This document shows, in pieces, positions 17,011 through 25,327 of a DNA stretch of 64,000 nt; the stretch's first letter is position 1; the number at the start of each line of letters is the position of its first letter. A program made the position numbers and the translations under genes. Origin of the DNA: an uncultured Lachnotalea sp. Its GTDB lineage: Bacteria > Bacillota > Clostridia > Lachnospirales > Lachnospiraceae. The stretch lies in contig CAMSZT010000002.1 of the NCBI GenBank assembly GCA_947066815.1, positions 62,001 through 126,000 on the forward strand, in the 5' to 3' direction. The notes below the pieces were generated by a model, which saw only the letters and a program-made list of their open reading frames with translations, made no database searches and had not been told where the DNA came from.

Positions 17011-18048
17011 ATGGGGAAACAGAAAAAACTTTCGCAGGGGCCGCTCCTTGACGGGCGGGGTGGACTGAACGAGGCGGGGTACGCCACATCGCTGGTGAAG
17101 GAATATGACAGGAGCCGCATAAAGGGCGGGGCCCTGCGGATCAAGGAGTGGGATTATTATCTGATCCACAATGACAGGTACGGGGTGGCGCTGACGCTGG
17201 ACGACAACTCCTACATGGGGCTTGTGAGTATTTCCTTCCTGGATTTTGAGCGGCGGACGGAGCACACAGCCAGCCCGATGACGGTTTTTCCCATGGGAAA
17301 AACGGGATTTCCGGGGACTTCGGCGGCGGGGGATGTGTCGCTGGATAAGAAAAACATGCGGATGTCCTTCTGCCACAGGGACGGGAAGCGGATCCTGGAC
17401 GGGGAGATCAGGCGGTTTGAGAACGGCCTGCCCATCCGGGTCCATTTCGAGCTGACGGGGGAGCCGGAGGACAGCATGGTCATCGCCACGCCCTTTCCGG
17501 AAAAAAGGACGGCCTTTTATTATAATCAGAAGATCGTCGGCATGCGGGCATCGGGAAGGGCAGAGTATGCCGGGAAGGTTTATGAGTTTAAGGAGGAGGA
17601 CAGTTTTGCCCTGCTGGACTGGGGAAGAGGGGTCTGGACCTATGACAATACCTGGTACTGGAGCGCGGCCATGGGGCTTAACGGCGGGGAGGTGTTCGGG
17701 TTCAACCTGGGCTATGGCTTCGGGGACACCTCGGCGGCCACGGAGAACATGCTGTTCTATAGAGGGAAGGCCCATAAGCTGGAGGAGGTCCGTTTCCGGA
17801 TCCCCGGCGAGGAGGAGGGGAAGACGGATTACCTGAAGCCCTGGACCTTCACCTCCTCTGACGGGCGGCTGGAGCTTTCCTTCACGCCCATCCTGGACCG
17901 GAAGGCTTACACCTCGGCCGGAGTCATCTTGAGCGATCAGCACCAGGTGTTCGGCTATTTCGACGGAACGGCAATCCTTGACGACGGGACAAGGCTTTCG
18001 GTGGAACACATGCTGGGCTTTGCGGAGAAGGTGCGTAATAAATGGTGA
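17011..18048 (+). CDS. DUF2804 family protein
   Basis: 345 residues, the usual size of this family of unknown function. It is rich in beta-strand-like alternation and tryptophan/tyrosine (WDYYLIHNDRYGVALTL, LDWGRGVWTYDNTWYWSAA, FGFNLGYGFGDTSAATENM), features shared by DUF2804 proteins, and has no signal peptide or membrane segment. I start at ATG 17011, which has GAGGAGG 6 bases upstream; ATG 16990 lacks a ribosome site. It converges tail to tail with the methyltransferase, whose stop follows at once. Confidence 0.85.
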   Translation: MGKQKKLSQGPLLDGRGGLNEAGYATSLVKEYDRSRIKGGALRIKEWDYYLIHNDRYGVALTLDDNSYMGLVSISFLDFERRTEHTASPMTVFPMGKTGFPGTSAAGDVSLDKKNMRMSFCHRDGKRILDGEIRRFENGLPIRVHFELTGEPEDSMVIATPFPEKRTAFYYNQKIVGMRASGRAEYAGKVYEFKEEDSFALLDWGRGVWTYDNTWYWSAAMGLNGGEVFGFNLGYGFGDTSAATENMLFYRGKAHKLEEVRFRIPGEEEGKTDYLKPWTFTSSDGRLELSFTPILDRKAYTSAGVILSDQHQVFGYFDGTAILDDGTRLSVEHMLGFAEKVRNKW

Positions 18049-18912
18049 TCATCTCTCCCAGCGTCCGGAGGCACCGCAGGGGAGGACGAGTCCGGTCTCG
18101 GTGACGGGAAGCCCTATTTCACCGGCAAAGATGCGGCCGCCCTGCTTTTTTAAGGCCACTCCCAGCATGTAGGAGAGGACGGCGGGAGCCAGCCCGGTGG
18201 TGTAGGAGTTGATGAGGAAGAAAAGCGGCTCCTCCGACAAAAGGCCGGCGCAGAGGGTTACCAGGGAGAAGACGGCATCCTCGATTTTCCAGATCTCCCC
18301 CTTGGGGCCGCGGCCGTAGGAGGGAGGATCCATGATGACGGCGTCGTAACGGTTCCCCCGGCGGATCTCCCGCTCCACGAATTTCACGCAGTCGTCCACG
18401 ATCCAGCGGACAGGAGCCTCCGAGAGGCCGGAGGCGGCCGCGTTTTCCCTGGCCCAGGTGACCATGCCCCTGGAGGCGTCCACGTGGGTCACCTGAGCTC
18501 CCGCCCGGGCGGCCGCCAGGGTGGCCCCGCCGGTGTAGGCGAACAGGTTCAGGACCTTCACGGGGCGTCCGGCGTCTTTTATCAAGGCAGAAAACCAGTC
18601 CCAGTTGACGGCCTGCTCCGGGAACAGCCCGGTGTGCTTGAAGCTGAATGGCTTCAGCTGGAAGGTGAGGTTTAAGGGTTCGTAGCCGATGGACCACTGT
18701 TTTGGCAGGCCGAAAAATTCCCACTCTCCGCCGCCCTTCGCGCTCCTGTGATAATGACCGTTTTTCTTTCTCCATCCCCTGTGGGTTTTTGGAGTGTCCC
18801 AGATGACCTGGGGGTCGGGGCGCACCAGCAGATAGTCTCCCCACCGCTCCAGCTTTTCCCCCTTCGAGGTATCGATGACTTCATAATCCTTCCAATGCTC
18901 TGCGATCCACAT
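18049..18912 (-). CDS. Class I SAM-dependent methyltransferase, RlmI/RlmL-C-like
   Basis: 287 residues. The SAM site is VLNLFAYTGGATLAAARAGA followed by the acidic strand end VTHVDAS, and the catalytic motif is MDPPSYGRG. This set (LFAYTGG, DPPSYGRGPKGE) marks the Methyltrans_SAM group that methylates rRNA cytosine C5 or guanine N2; the exact base is unknown. It lacks the N-terminal PUA domain of RlmI. ATG 18912 follows AAAGGA; an upstream in-frame ATG near 18966 would lie at the predicted transcription start and is rejected. Diverges from the aldo/keto reductase. Confidence 0.87.
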   Translation of the reverse strand: MWIAEHWKDYEVIDTSKGEKLERWGDYLLVRPDPQVIWDTPKTHRGWRKKNGHYHRSAKGGGEWEFFGLPKQWSIGYEPLNLTFQLKPFSFKHTGLFPEQAVNWDWFSALIKDAGRPVKVLNLFAYTGGATLAAARAGAQVTHVDASRGMVTWARENAAASGLSEAPVRWIVDDCVKFVEREIRRGNRYDAVIMDPPSYGRGPKGEIWKIEDAVFSLVTLCAGLLSEEPLFFLINSYTTGLAPAVLSYMLGVALKKQGGRIFAGEIGLPVTETGLVLPCGASGRWER

Positions 18913-18973
18913 GGCACATATCCTTTCCCAAAAGAAATCCCGCAGCTGATGCGGGGGCGTGTACATAAAGCCC

Positions 18974-19002
18974 ATTATATCGGCTTTCCCATCTTCCGTC
19001 AA
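18974..19002 (-). promoter_or_regulatory. Promoter of the methyltransferase gene
   Basis: On the complement strand TTGACG (18997-19002), 17 bases, TATAAT (18974-18979). This settles the start of the gene at 18912. Confidence 0.75.
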
Positions 19003-19080
19003 TGAGCAATATAGCGTATGGGAAAATCGGAAAATATATGGTACACTGGACAAAACGGAACAGTAAAGGAGGAATGGGAA

Positions 19081-20049
19081 ATGAAACATATCATGATCGG
19101 CGGCGTTCTGGAGGCTTCCGAGATGGCTCTCGGCTGCATGAGGGACTGCCGGATCCCTTTCGAGGATGCGGAGAAGCTGGTTTTGACGGCAGTGGACGAG
19201 GGGATCACGTTCTATGACCATGCAGACGTTTACGGGGCAGGCGCCTCCGAGGAATATTTCGGAAGGATCCTGGAGCGGAATCCGGGGCTTCGGGAGAAGA
19301 TCCTGATCCAGTCCAAGTGCGCCCTGATCCGCGACACGGAGAAGACGCTGTACATCGACACCAGCAAGAAGCACATCATCGAATCGGTGGAAAACAGCAT
19401 GAAACGGCTGAAGGTCGACCACCTGGATACCTTCCTTCTCCACCGGGCGGACACCCTGATCGAGCCGGAGGAGGTGGCGGAGGCCTTTGACCTGCTCCAT
19501 TCTGCCGGAAAGGTCCGCTATTTCGGCGTCAGCAATTTCAAGACCATGGATCTGGCGTTTTTACAGTCCTGCCTGAACCAGAGGCTCATCATCAACCAGA
19601 TGCAGCTTTCCGTGGCCCACACAGAGCTGATCGACCCCACGGCCTCCGTGCAGCTGAACGAGCTGGACAACGTGGACCGCAACGGCGGCGTTCTGACCTA
19701 TATGAGGATGAAGAAGATGACGGCCCAGGCCTGGTCTCCCTTCCAGGTGCGCTTCTACGGCGGCGTGTTCATGAACGACGATCAGTATCCGATCTTAAAT
19801 TCCGTGGTGAACCGGATGAGCGAGGAGAAGAAGGCCTCTCCTTCCGCCATCGCCATCGCCTGGATCCTGCGCCATCCGGCGAAGATCCAGCCGTTGATCG
19901 GCACCACCAACAGGGAGCGGTTAAAGGATATCTGCACCGCCTCCAATGTGGAGATCAGCAGGGAAGAGTGGTACGAGCTGTACCGGGCGACCCTGGACGA
20001 CGAGAAGCGGGCTCAGGTCGGAAACTCCAATCCCAAGCCGGCAAAATAG
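19081..20049 (+). CDS. Aldo/keto reductase, YdhF-like
   Basis: 322 residues. NADPH-dependent oxidoreductase with the AKR tetrad Asp46 and Tyr51 (YDHADVYG), Lys79 (IQSKC) and His121 (FLLHRAD). The C-terminal PLIGTTNRERL segment binds the cofactor phosphate. The sequence follows the B. subtilis/E. coli YdhF group whose natural substrate is not known. ATG 19081 has AAAGGAGG upstream. Monocistronic and divergent from the methyltransferase. Confidence 0.9.
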   Translation: MKHIMIGGVLEASEMALGCMRDCRIPFEDAEKLVLTAVDEGITFYDHADVYGAGASEEYFGRILERNPGLREKILIQSKCALIRDTEKTLYIDTSKKHIIESVENSMKRLKVDHLDTFLLHRADTLIEPEEVAEAFDLLHSAGKVRYFGVSNFKTMDLAFLQSCLNQRLIINQMQLSVAHTELIDPTASVQLNELDNVDRNGGVLTYMRMKKMTAQAWSPFQVRFYGGVFMNDDQYPILNSVVNRMSEEKKASPSAIAIAWILRHPAKIQPLIGTTNRERLKDICTASNVEISREEWYELYRATLDDEKRAQVGNSNPKPAK

Positions 20050-20148
20050 GAACGGCCGCAGAAAGTTCCGGTTCCGGAAAGCTTTGATCGTAGAAAGTTC
20101 CGGCACAGAAGGGCCGGATACCGGAAAATCGAATACCGCAGACAAGAC

Positions 20149-20180
20149 GGAGCCGGGGATCCTTTGGGGTCTCCGGCTCC
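20149..20180. terminator. Strong hairpin after the aldo/keto reductase
   Basis: GGAGCCGG (20149-20156) pairs with CCGGCTCC (20173-20180) and the stem continues inward. No T-run follows on either strand, so it may be a weak or Rho-assisted terminator. The same gap holds a direct repeat AGAAAGTTCCGG (about 20060 and 20092). Confidence 0.45.
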
Positions 20181-20333
20181 TGCCATGCGCGCGCCGCTGC
20201 AGAGGGGACATGCCGGCACGGAGGAGTGATGCCGCTTCGCCTCTTGACAGCGGGCGGGCCTGCCGATACAATGGAAAGAAAACGCGGTCCTTTGGATATT
20301 GCTCCGGGGGATGGAAAGCGGAGGGATGGGAAC

Positions 20334-21125
20334 ATGGTTACGATCGACAGAGAACTCTGTGTCGGCTGCGGAGCCTGCGTGAGGGACTGCCTTCTCGGGA
20401 ACCTTCATTTGGAGGGCGGAAAGGCGGCGGCAGGGGAACGGTGCATCGGCTGCGGCCACTGCGTGGCGGTCTGCCCGAAGGGAGCCGTCTCCATTCCGGC
20501 CTGGGACATGGCGGATGTGGAGGAGTATGAGGCGGAGGGCTTTTCCGTAAAGCCGGAGGATTATCTCCACGCGGTGAAGTTCCGGCGGAGCATCCGAAGC
20601 TACGAGGAACGGCCGGTGGAAAGAGAGAAGCTGGAGCGTATCCTCCAGGCGGGACGGTATACGCCCACGGCGGCCAACCGGCAGGCCTGCCGGTTCTATG
20701 TGGTACAGAAAGAACTTTTCCGGTGGAAAGAACTGGTGTGGCGGGAACTTCCCGGCGTGACCGCGGCCCTTCGGGAAACGGCCCCTGCCATGGCGGCCCG
20801 GTTTGCGGAGTTTGTGAAAGCGCATCAGGAGGATCCCGGAAAGGATTCCCTGTTTTTCGGGGCGGATGTATTTCTGGCCGTGGCGGCCGACGAAACCTTT
20901 GACGCGGGGCTTGCGGCCTGCAACATGGAAAACATGGCCGCCGCGGAGGGGCTTGGTATTCTTTACAGCGGTTACCTGACCAGGATCGTGGGGAAAAGCC
21001 CGGCTCTTAAAGAGTGGCTCGGAGTGTCCGGGAAGCCCCTGGCCTGCTGTATGCTCCTGGGGTACCCGGCGGTGCGCTACAGGAGGACGGCGCCCAGGAA
21101 ACCGGCGGACATCCTCTGGAGGTAA
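20334..21125 (+). CDS. Ferredoxin-nitroreductase fusion protein
   Basis: 263 residues. The first 60 residues hold two 4Fe-4S motifs (CVGCGACVRDC and CIGCGHCVAVCPK); the rest is a nitroreductase-fold flavoprotein beginning FRRSIRSYEERPV, an FMN-binding signature. The fusion lets electrons pass from ferredoxin-type clusters to FMN and on to a nitro- or ene-type substrate. Such fusions are common in anaerobic Clostridia. Start ATG 20334 follows GGAGGG. It is the first gene of a same-strand run with short gaps (58 to 95 bases) to the Fic gene, so a shared transcript is possible. Confidence 0.9.
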   Translation: MVTIDRELCVGCGACVRDCLLGNLHLEGGKAAAGERCIGCGHCVAVCPKGAVSIPAWDMADVEEYEAEGFSVKPEDYLHAVKFRRSIRSYEERPVEREKLERILQAGRYTPTAANRQACRFYVVQKELFRWKELVWRELPGVTAALRETAPAMAARFAEFVKAHQEDPGKDSLFFGADVFLAVAADETFDAGLAACNMENMAAAEGLGILYSGYLTRIVGKSPALKEWLGVSGKPLACCMLLGYPAVRYRRTAPRKPADILWR

Positions 21126-21183
21126 AAACCGACGGACAAAACCGGCAGGTAAATGCGGGATGAGGGAACGCGGGGAGGATGAG

Positions 21184-21732
21184 ATGACGGACGAGAAGAA
21201 ACGACAGATCGAGGAGCGGCTTTTGGAGCTGCCCCTGGCCCAGTATGCCTGGATCCGGCCGGAGGAGCTTGCCTTCCTGGAGCGGGTGCGTTATATCTGC
21301 GAGACGGAATGCCCCAGGTACGGCACCTCCTGGGCCTGCCCTCCCGCCGTGGGGACGGTGGAGGAGTGCAGGGAGAGATGCCTTTCCTATGGGGAGGGGT
21401 TTCTGTTTACCACCTTTTCCGAGGTGCCGGACATCGCGGATCTGGAGCAGACGTTGACCTTCCGGGCAGGCCATGAGGAGATCACAAGACAGGTGTGTGA
21501 CATTTTTGAAGGGCAGGGGCTTAAGGTCATGGCCCTGTCCACGGAGTCCTGCGCCGTCTGTGAGACATGCGCGTACCCGGAAGGCCCCTGCCGCCACCCG
21601 GACAAGATGTTCCCCTGCGTGGAGAGCTACGGGATCCTGGTGACGGACCTGGCGGAGAGGCATGAGATCGAATTCATGTACGGCGGCAACGTGGTGACCT
21701 GGTTCAGCCTGGTCCTGTTCGGGGAGCCGTGA
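21184..21732 (+). CDS. DUF2284 cysteine-rich predicted metal-binding protein
   Basis: 182 residues. Cysteines are grouped as CETECPRYGTSWACPPAVG, then a pair near the middle (EECRERC), then CAVCETCAYPEGPCRHP and FPCVES. This is the pattern of DUF2284, a family of anaerobes presumed to bind a metal or an iron-sulfur cluster. The function is not known. No signal peptide; cytosolic. ATG 21184 follows GGGGAGG. The neighbour upstream is a ferredoxin-nitroreductase, consistent with a redox role. Confidence 0.85.
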   Translation: MTDEKKRQIEERLLELPLAQYAWIRPEELAFLERVRYICETECPRYGTSWACPPAVGTVEECRERCLSYGEGFLFTTFSEVPDIADLEQTLTFRAGHEEITRQVCDIFEGQGLKVMALSTESCAVCETCAYPEGPCRHPDKMFPCVESYGILVTDLAERHEIEFMYGGNVVTWFSLVLFGEP

Positions 21733-21772
21733 TCCGATACAGAGAAATGCAGATGCTTTGGGAGTGCCATTT

Positions 21773-22852
21773 ATGAAGAAATATTTTAAGATCGGCCTGG
21801 ATGTGGACGACATCCTCTTTTCCTGCAACGAATACGCAGTGGCCCTGGCCAACGAGGAATACGGCTTTGAGCCGCCCATGACCGTGGAGGAGGTCCGCTC
21901 CTGGGGAAAGACGGGGCGGCGGACCGATGTGCTGCTTGCGTATTATCGGAGGGAGGAGTTTGTGAGAAGCCAGCCCCTCCTTCCGGGGGCGGCGGAGTTT
22001 GTGAAGGAGCTTTCCAGGCGGGCGGAGGTATTTTTCATCACGGCCCTGCCGCCCCATCTGATGGGGATACGGGCCGCCAGGCTCATGGAAGCGTTTCCCA
22101 TGGTGCCGGGGGAGAATATCATCATGGGATCCCGGAAAGAACTGATGAACGTGGATATGCTCTTAGACGACGGCGGCCACAACATTTCCGCCTCCGGCTC
22201 GGCCTACCCGGTGCTGATGCGAAGGCCCTGGAACCGCCATATGACGGGCTGCATTTCGGTCAATAATTACGAGGAGTTCCTGACGTTCCTGGATATCTTG
22301 ATGGATCCGGCGGCGTACCAGTGGGAGGAGGGGGCGGGGAGCCGGGTCATCGCCCTCGTCGGCCCCTCCGGCTCCGGAAAGACCGGGATCATGGAGGAGC
22401 TCATAAAAACCGGGAGCGCCGTCCGGGCAAGATCCTACACCACCCGCGGCCCGAAGGGCGGGGAGGAGACGGACGCCTACCATTTCGTCACGCCGGAGGA
22501 GTTCGGACGGATGGAGCGGGCGGGGGCTTTTTTCGAGACGACGCGCTATGCGGGAAACAGCTATGGAAGCATGTTGAAGGATATTGAAGAGATCCTGGAG
22601 CGGGGAAATGACGCGGTGATGGCCGTGGATATCTGCGGTGGGATCGCCCTCAAGCGGGCCTTCGGGAAGCGGGCCCTCCTGGCCTTTGCGGAGAGGCCGA
22701 AGGAGGAACTGATCGCCGCCGTCCTGGAAAGGGACTGCCCGAAGGAGGAGAAGGTGGGGCGGATCCTGTCCCTGGATACGGAGCTTCGAAACGAGGAATT
22801 CTGCGATCTGACGGTCCATGGCGCGGAGGAACTGCTGCGGCAGCACTGCTGA
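21773..22852 (+). CDS. 5'-nucleotidase (NT5C-type HAD) fused to a guanylate kinase domain
   Basis: 359 residues in two parts. Residues 1-178 form a HAD fold with the catalytic pair Asp10/Asp12 (GLDVDDILFS), the ITALPP segment and LLDDGGHNI near 130-138, as in the NT5C deoxy-pyrimidine 5'-nucleotidases. Residues 190-359 form a guanylate-kinase domain with P-loop GPSGSGKT (197-204) and the GMP-binding stretch SYTTRGPKGGEETDAYHFV; one basic residue usually Arg is Lys here. The union of a nucleotide-dephosphorylating and a nucleotide-phosphorylating domain is odd. It could be housekeeping for damaged or deoxy nucleotides, but that is inference. ATG 21773 follows GGGAG. Confidence 0.85.
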   Translation: MKKYFKIGLDVDDILFSCNEYAVALANEEYGFEPPMTVEEVRSWGKTGRRTDVLLAYYRREEFVRSQPLLPGAAEFVKELSRRAEVFFITALPPHLMGIRAARLMEAFPMVPGENIIMGSRKELMNVDMLLDDGGHNISASGSAYPVLMRRPWNRHMTGCISVNNYEEFLTFLDILMDPAAYQWEEGAGSRVIALVGPSGSGKTGIMEELIKTGSAVRARSYTTRGPKGGEETDAYHFVTPEEFGRMERAGAFFETTRYAGNSYGSMLKDIEEILERGNDAVMAVDICGGIALKRAFGKRALLAFAERPKEELIAAVLERDCPKEEKVGRILSLDTELRNEEFCDLTVHGAEELLRQHC

Positions 22853-22947
22853 CAGATGCCGTCATGCCCTTTGGGTACAGCGCAAAACGCAGGGCAGTAT
22901 AAAATGGTACAGGAAACGACACACATCAAAAAGAAAGAGAGAACGAT

Positions 22948-24033
22948 ATGGCAAACAAGAATGGGAGATGCCCCAAATGCGGCGGGGAGCTGAGTATTCC
23001 GGAGGAACTTGCAAGATTTTCCTGTATGTACTGCGGCGCGGTGCTGACCCAGGAGGAGCTGATCGTCGTCCGGGAGAAGAAGGAAAAGGACCCGCTTGAG
23101 GATGTGCTCCAGAAACTATACGAAAGCGGGGATGAAAAGGCGGAGGATCTGATCGATCAGATGCTGGAGCTGGATCCGTATAATGCGAAGGCCAACGAGA
23201 TCTACGCCAGGCTTCACTTCAATGAGATCCTGTTTGAGCACCTGCATATCATGGAGCATTTCAGCCGTTCCGAATATGCCTCCAGCTTTGACAATTATAA
23301 GAGACAGTGCCGGCCGGCGCTGGAGACGGTAGACCGGTATGCCATGGTCTCGGAGGATCAGGGGGAGGCCCTGATGCATGAACTGGCGGCGGGCCTTGTG
23401 AAGGCCGTCGACGAGGCGGTGGCGGCGGATCCTTCTCTGCGGTCGAAGAATGCCCGCGCCATGAAGCTGGATCAGTATAAGATGATCCTGGCTGTCTACG
23501 CCATTCCCATGGCGCAGGAGCAGAAGCTTTCCATCGGCGGGCGGCTGGCGGACATTCTGGTGGAGGAATGGATCTCGGCCCATCCGAAATCCAGGATCGC
23601 GAAGGGAAACTACCAGGATATGGTGGTCGGCTTCAAAAAGGGAAAGATGTGCTTTATCACAACGGCGGTCTGCGAGTCCTTCGGAAAGCCCGACGACTGC
23701 TATGAGCTCACGAGCTTCCGGGAGTTCCGGGACACCTATATGCTGGGAACGCCGGAGGGACGCGCCCTGGTGGAGGAGTATTACGACGTGGCCCCGGCCA
23801 TCGTCACCTGCATCGACCTGGGAGAGGACCGGGCCGCCGTCTACAAGGGGATCTGGAGAGAATGGCTCTCCCCCTGCCTCTCGGACATCGAGGCCGGAAG
23901 GATGGAGGCCTGCGGCAGGCGGTACCGGGAGATGGTGGAGAGGCTGAAGGGGCGGTATCTTTCCGGAAAAAACAGCAAAGAGGCACTTAGAGAGCAGGCG
24001 GCTGTACAGTTTATGCGTGGAGATGTCAAGTGA
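22948..24033 (+). CDS. Zinc-ribbon protein with CFI-box C-terminal domain
   Basis: 361 residues. The N-terminus is a zinc ribbon (CPKCGGELSIPEELARFSCMYCG). The middle is alpha-helical and not recognised. Near residue 232 begins CFITTAVCESFGKPDDCYEL followed by FREFRDTYMLGTPEGRALVEEYYDVAP, the CFI-box domain, found at the C-terminus of many otherwise unrelated bacterial proteins and of unknown role. No signal peptide, so cytosolic. Its stop overlaps the GTG start of the Fic gene by four bases (GTGA), so the two are probably co-translated. Confidence 0.8.
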   Translation: MANKNGRCPKCGGELSIPEELARFSCMYCGAVLTQEELIVVREKKEKDPLEDVLQKLYESGDEKAEDLIDQMLELDPYNAKANEIYARLHFNEILFEHLHIMEHFSRSEYASSFDNYKRQCRPALETVDRYAMVSEDQGEALMHELAAGLVKAVDEAVAADPSLRSKNARAMKLDQYKMILAVYAIPMAQEQKLSIGGRLADILVEEWISAHPKSRIAKGNYQDMVVGFKKGKMCFITTAVCESFGKPDDCYELTSFREFRDTYMLGTPEGRALVEEYYDVAPAIVTCIDLGEDRAAVYKGIWREWLSPCLSDIEAGRMEACGRRYREMVERLKGRYLSGKNSKEALREQAAVQFMRGDVK

Positions 24034-25145
24034 ACAAAGATCCTTTTAAAGAATACATCAGGGAGACCGAACCGGATAAACGGGACAAGGGGTATGCGTG
24101 GCATACGGCCATTGGACTGCAGGCGGTGGACGGACTGAAGACATCCGAATATTTGGTGCATACGGCTGTCCGTAATATTGAAGGTGAGATATCATTTGAA
24201 GAGGCAGATGCGCTCCTTCAGGCATATTACAAGGAGAATCCCTCCCGCATTGCTGAAGACCGTACCGAGGAGGCCGACAAGGTCTCGGCCAGGATCGCGG
24301 CACTTCTGTCTGAGAAAGCATTTAGCTTCACGCCAAATGAATACCTTTCCATTCACAGAAAGCTGTTCACTGGAATCTATCCTCATGCGGGACGCACCCG
24401 GGATTACAACATTACGAAGAAGGAATGGGTGCTTGATGGTGCGACGGTGCTCTACGGCAGCGCCACGGAACTTAGAGCGACTCTGGATTACGATTTTTCT
24501 GAAGAGAAAAAGTTTTCCTATCGCGATCTTTCAATGGATGAGATCATCCGTCACCTTGCGGTATTCATTTCGGGATTGTGGCAGATCCACGTATTTGGAG
24601 AGGGCAATACCAGAACGACAGCGGTGTTTTTCATCAAGTATCTTCGGAAGCTTGGTTTTAATGTGACAAATGGCATTTTTGCTGAGAATGCCTGGTATTT
24701 CCGCAATTCTCTTGTCCGGGCAAATTATAACGATCTGAAAAACGGCATCCATGAGACTACGGAATTTCTGGAATTGTTTTTAAGAAACCTTCTGTTGAAT
24801 GAGGATCATCCGCTTCATAACCGGACACTGCACATTAGCGGCGTTTTTAAAGCACCGGAAAAAGTGAACATTGAAGAGCAAAAAGCGAACATTGAAAGAG
24901 AAAAAGCGAACATTGAAGATTCGTTTACGGCAAAGACGGCTTCTCATGTTTGTAAATTGCTGGAGGAATATGGCTTTCAGACGCTCTTTGGCAGGTCGGA
25001 TGTTCAGAAGGTCCTCGGTCTGAAGCCAACCAGAAGTACTGCGCTGCTTCGAGAGATGGCGGAGAAAGGATTCATCGAACCGGTCACTGGGCTTGGGAAA
25101 GGAAAATACAGATTCAGGAAAAAAATTACGGAGACCGGCTTTTAG
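24030..25145 (+). CDS. Fic-domain protein with C-terminal winged helix
   Basis: 371 residues. Fic enzymes transfer AMP or another phosphate-containing group to a hydroxyl of a target protein. The active loop is HVFGEGNTR at 187-195 (consensus HPFxxGNGR): His187 and Asn193/Arg195 are kept, the Pro is Val and the second Gly is Thr. VRNIEGEI at 47-54 resembles the inhibitory alpha-inh motif with Glu51, but the usual Ser/Thr is Val. Residues 270-290 hold three tandem copies of the unit K-x-NIE. A winged-helix-like end (about 300-371) may bind DNA. Start is GTG 24030. The gene is more A/T-rich than its neighbours, a hint of transfer. Confidence 0.88.
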   Translation: MNKDPFKEYIRETEPDKRDKGYAWHTAIGLQAVDGLKTSEYLVHTAVRNIEGEISFEEADALLQAYYKENPSRIAEDRTEEADKVSARIAALLSEKAFSFTPNEYLSIHRKLFTGIYPHAGRTRDYNITKKEWVLDGATVLYGSATELRATLDYDFSEEKKFSYRDLSMDEIIRHLAVFISGLWQIHVFGEGNTRTTAVFFIKYLRKLGFNVTNGIFAENAWYFRNSLVRANYNDLKNGIHETTEFLELFLRNLLLNEDHPLHNRTLHISGVFKAPEKVNIEEQKANIEREKANIEDSFTAKTASHVCKLLEEYGFQTLFGRSDVQKVLGLKPTRSTALLREMAEKGFIEPVTGLGKGKYRFRKKITETGF

Positions 25146-25175
25146 GAAAACGGTGATTTGATCAGCGTTTCCTTA
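25141..25175. repeat. Short palindromic repeat, unit 1
   Basis: An imperfect 35-base palindrome with AGGAAAACG...CGTTTCCTTA arms around GTGATTTGATCA. It is the reverse-oriented relative of 33611-33645. It begins within the stop codon of the Fic gene and may serve as its terminator hairpin. The rest of 25176-25327 has a GGGGCGTC...GACGCCCC hairpin (25284-25309) and no gene. Confidence 0.6.
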
Positions 25176-25327
25176 GCAGAAGATATTTGACAAACGGAAA
25201 AAATTGAAGAAAAAGTAGAAAAGATCGATAAGATAGTTCATAAAAGACTTGTGCGCTTTTAAAATGATAAGCGGTATAGGAGGGGCGTCAATACTCGCAG
25301 ACGCCCCCGAATGTGAGGGGAGAAAAG

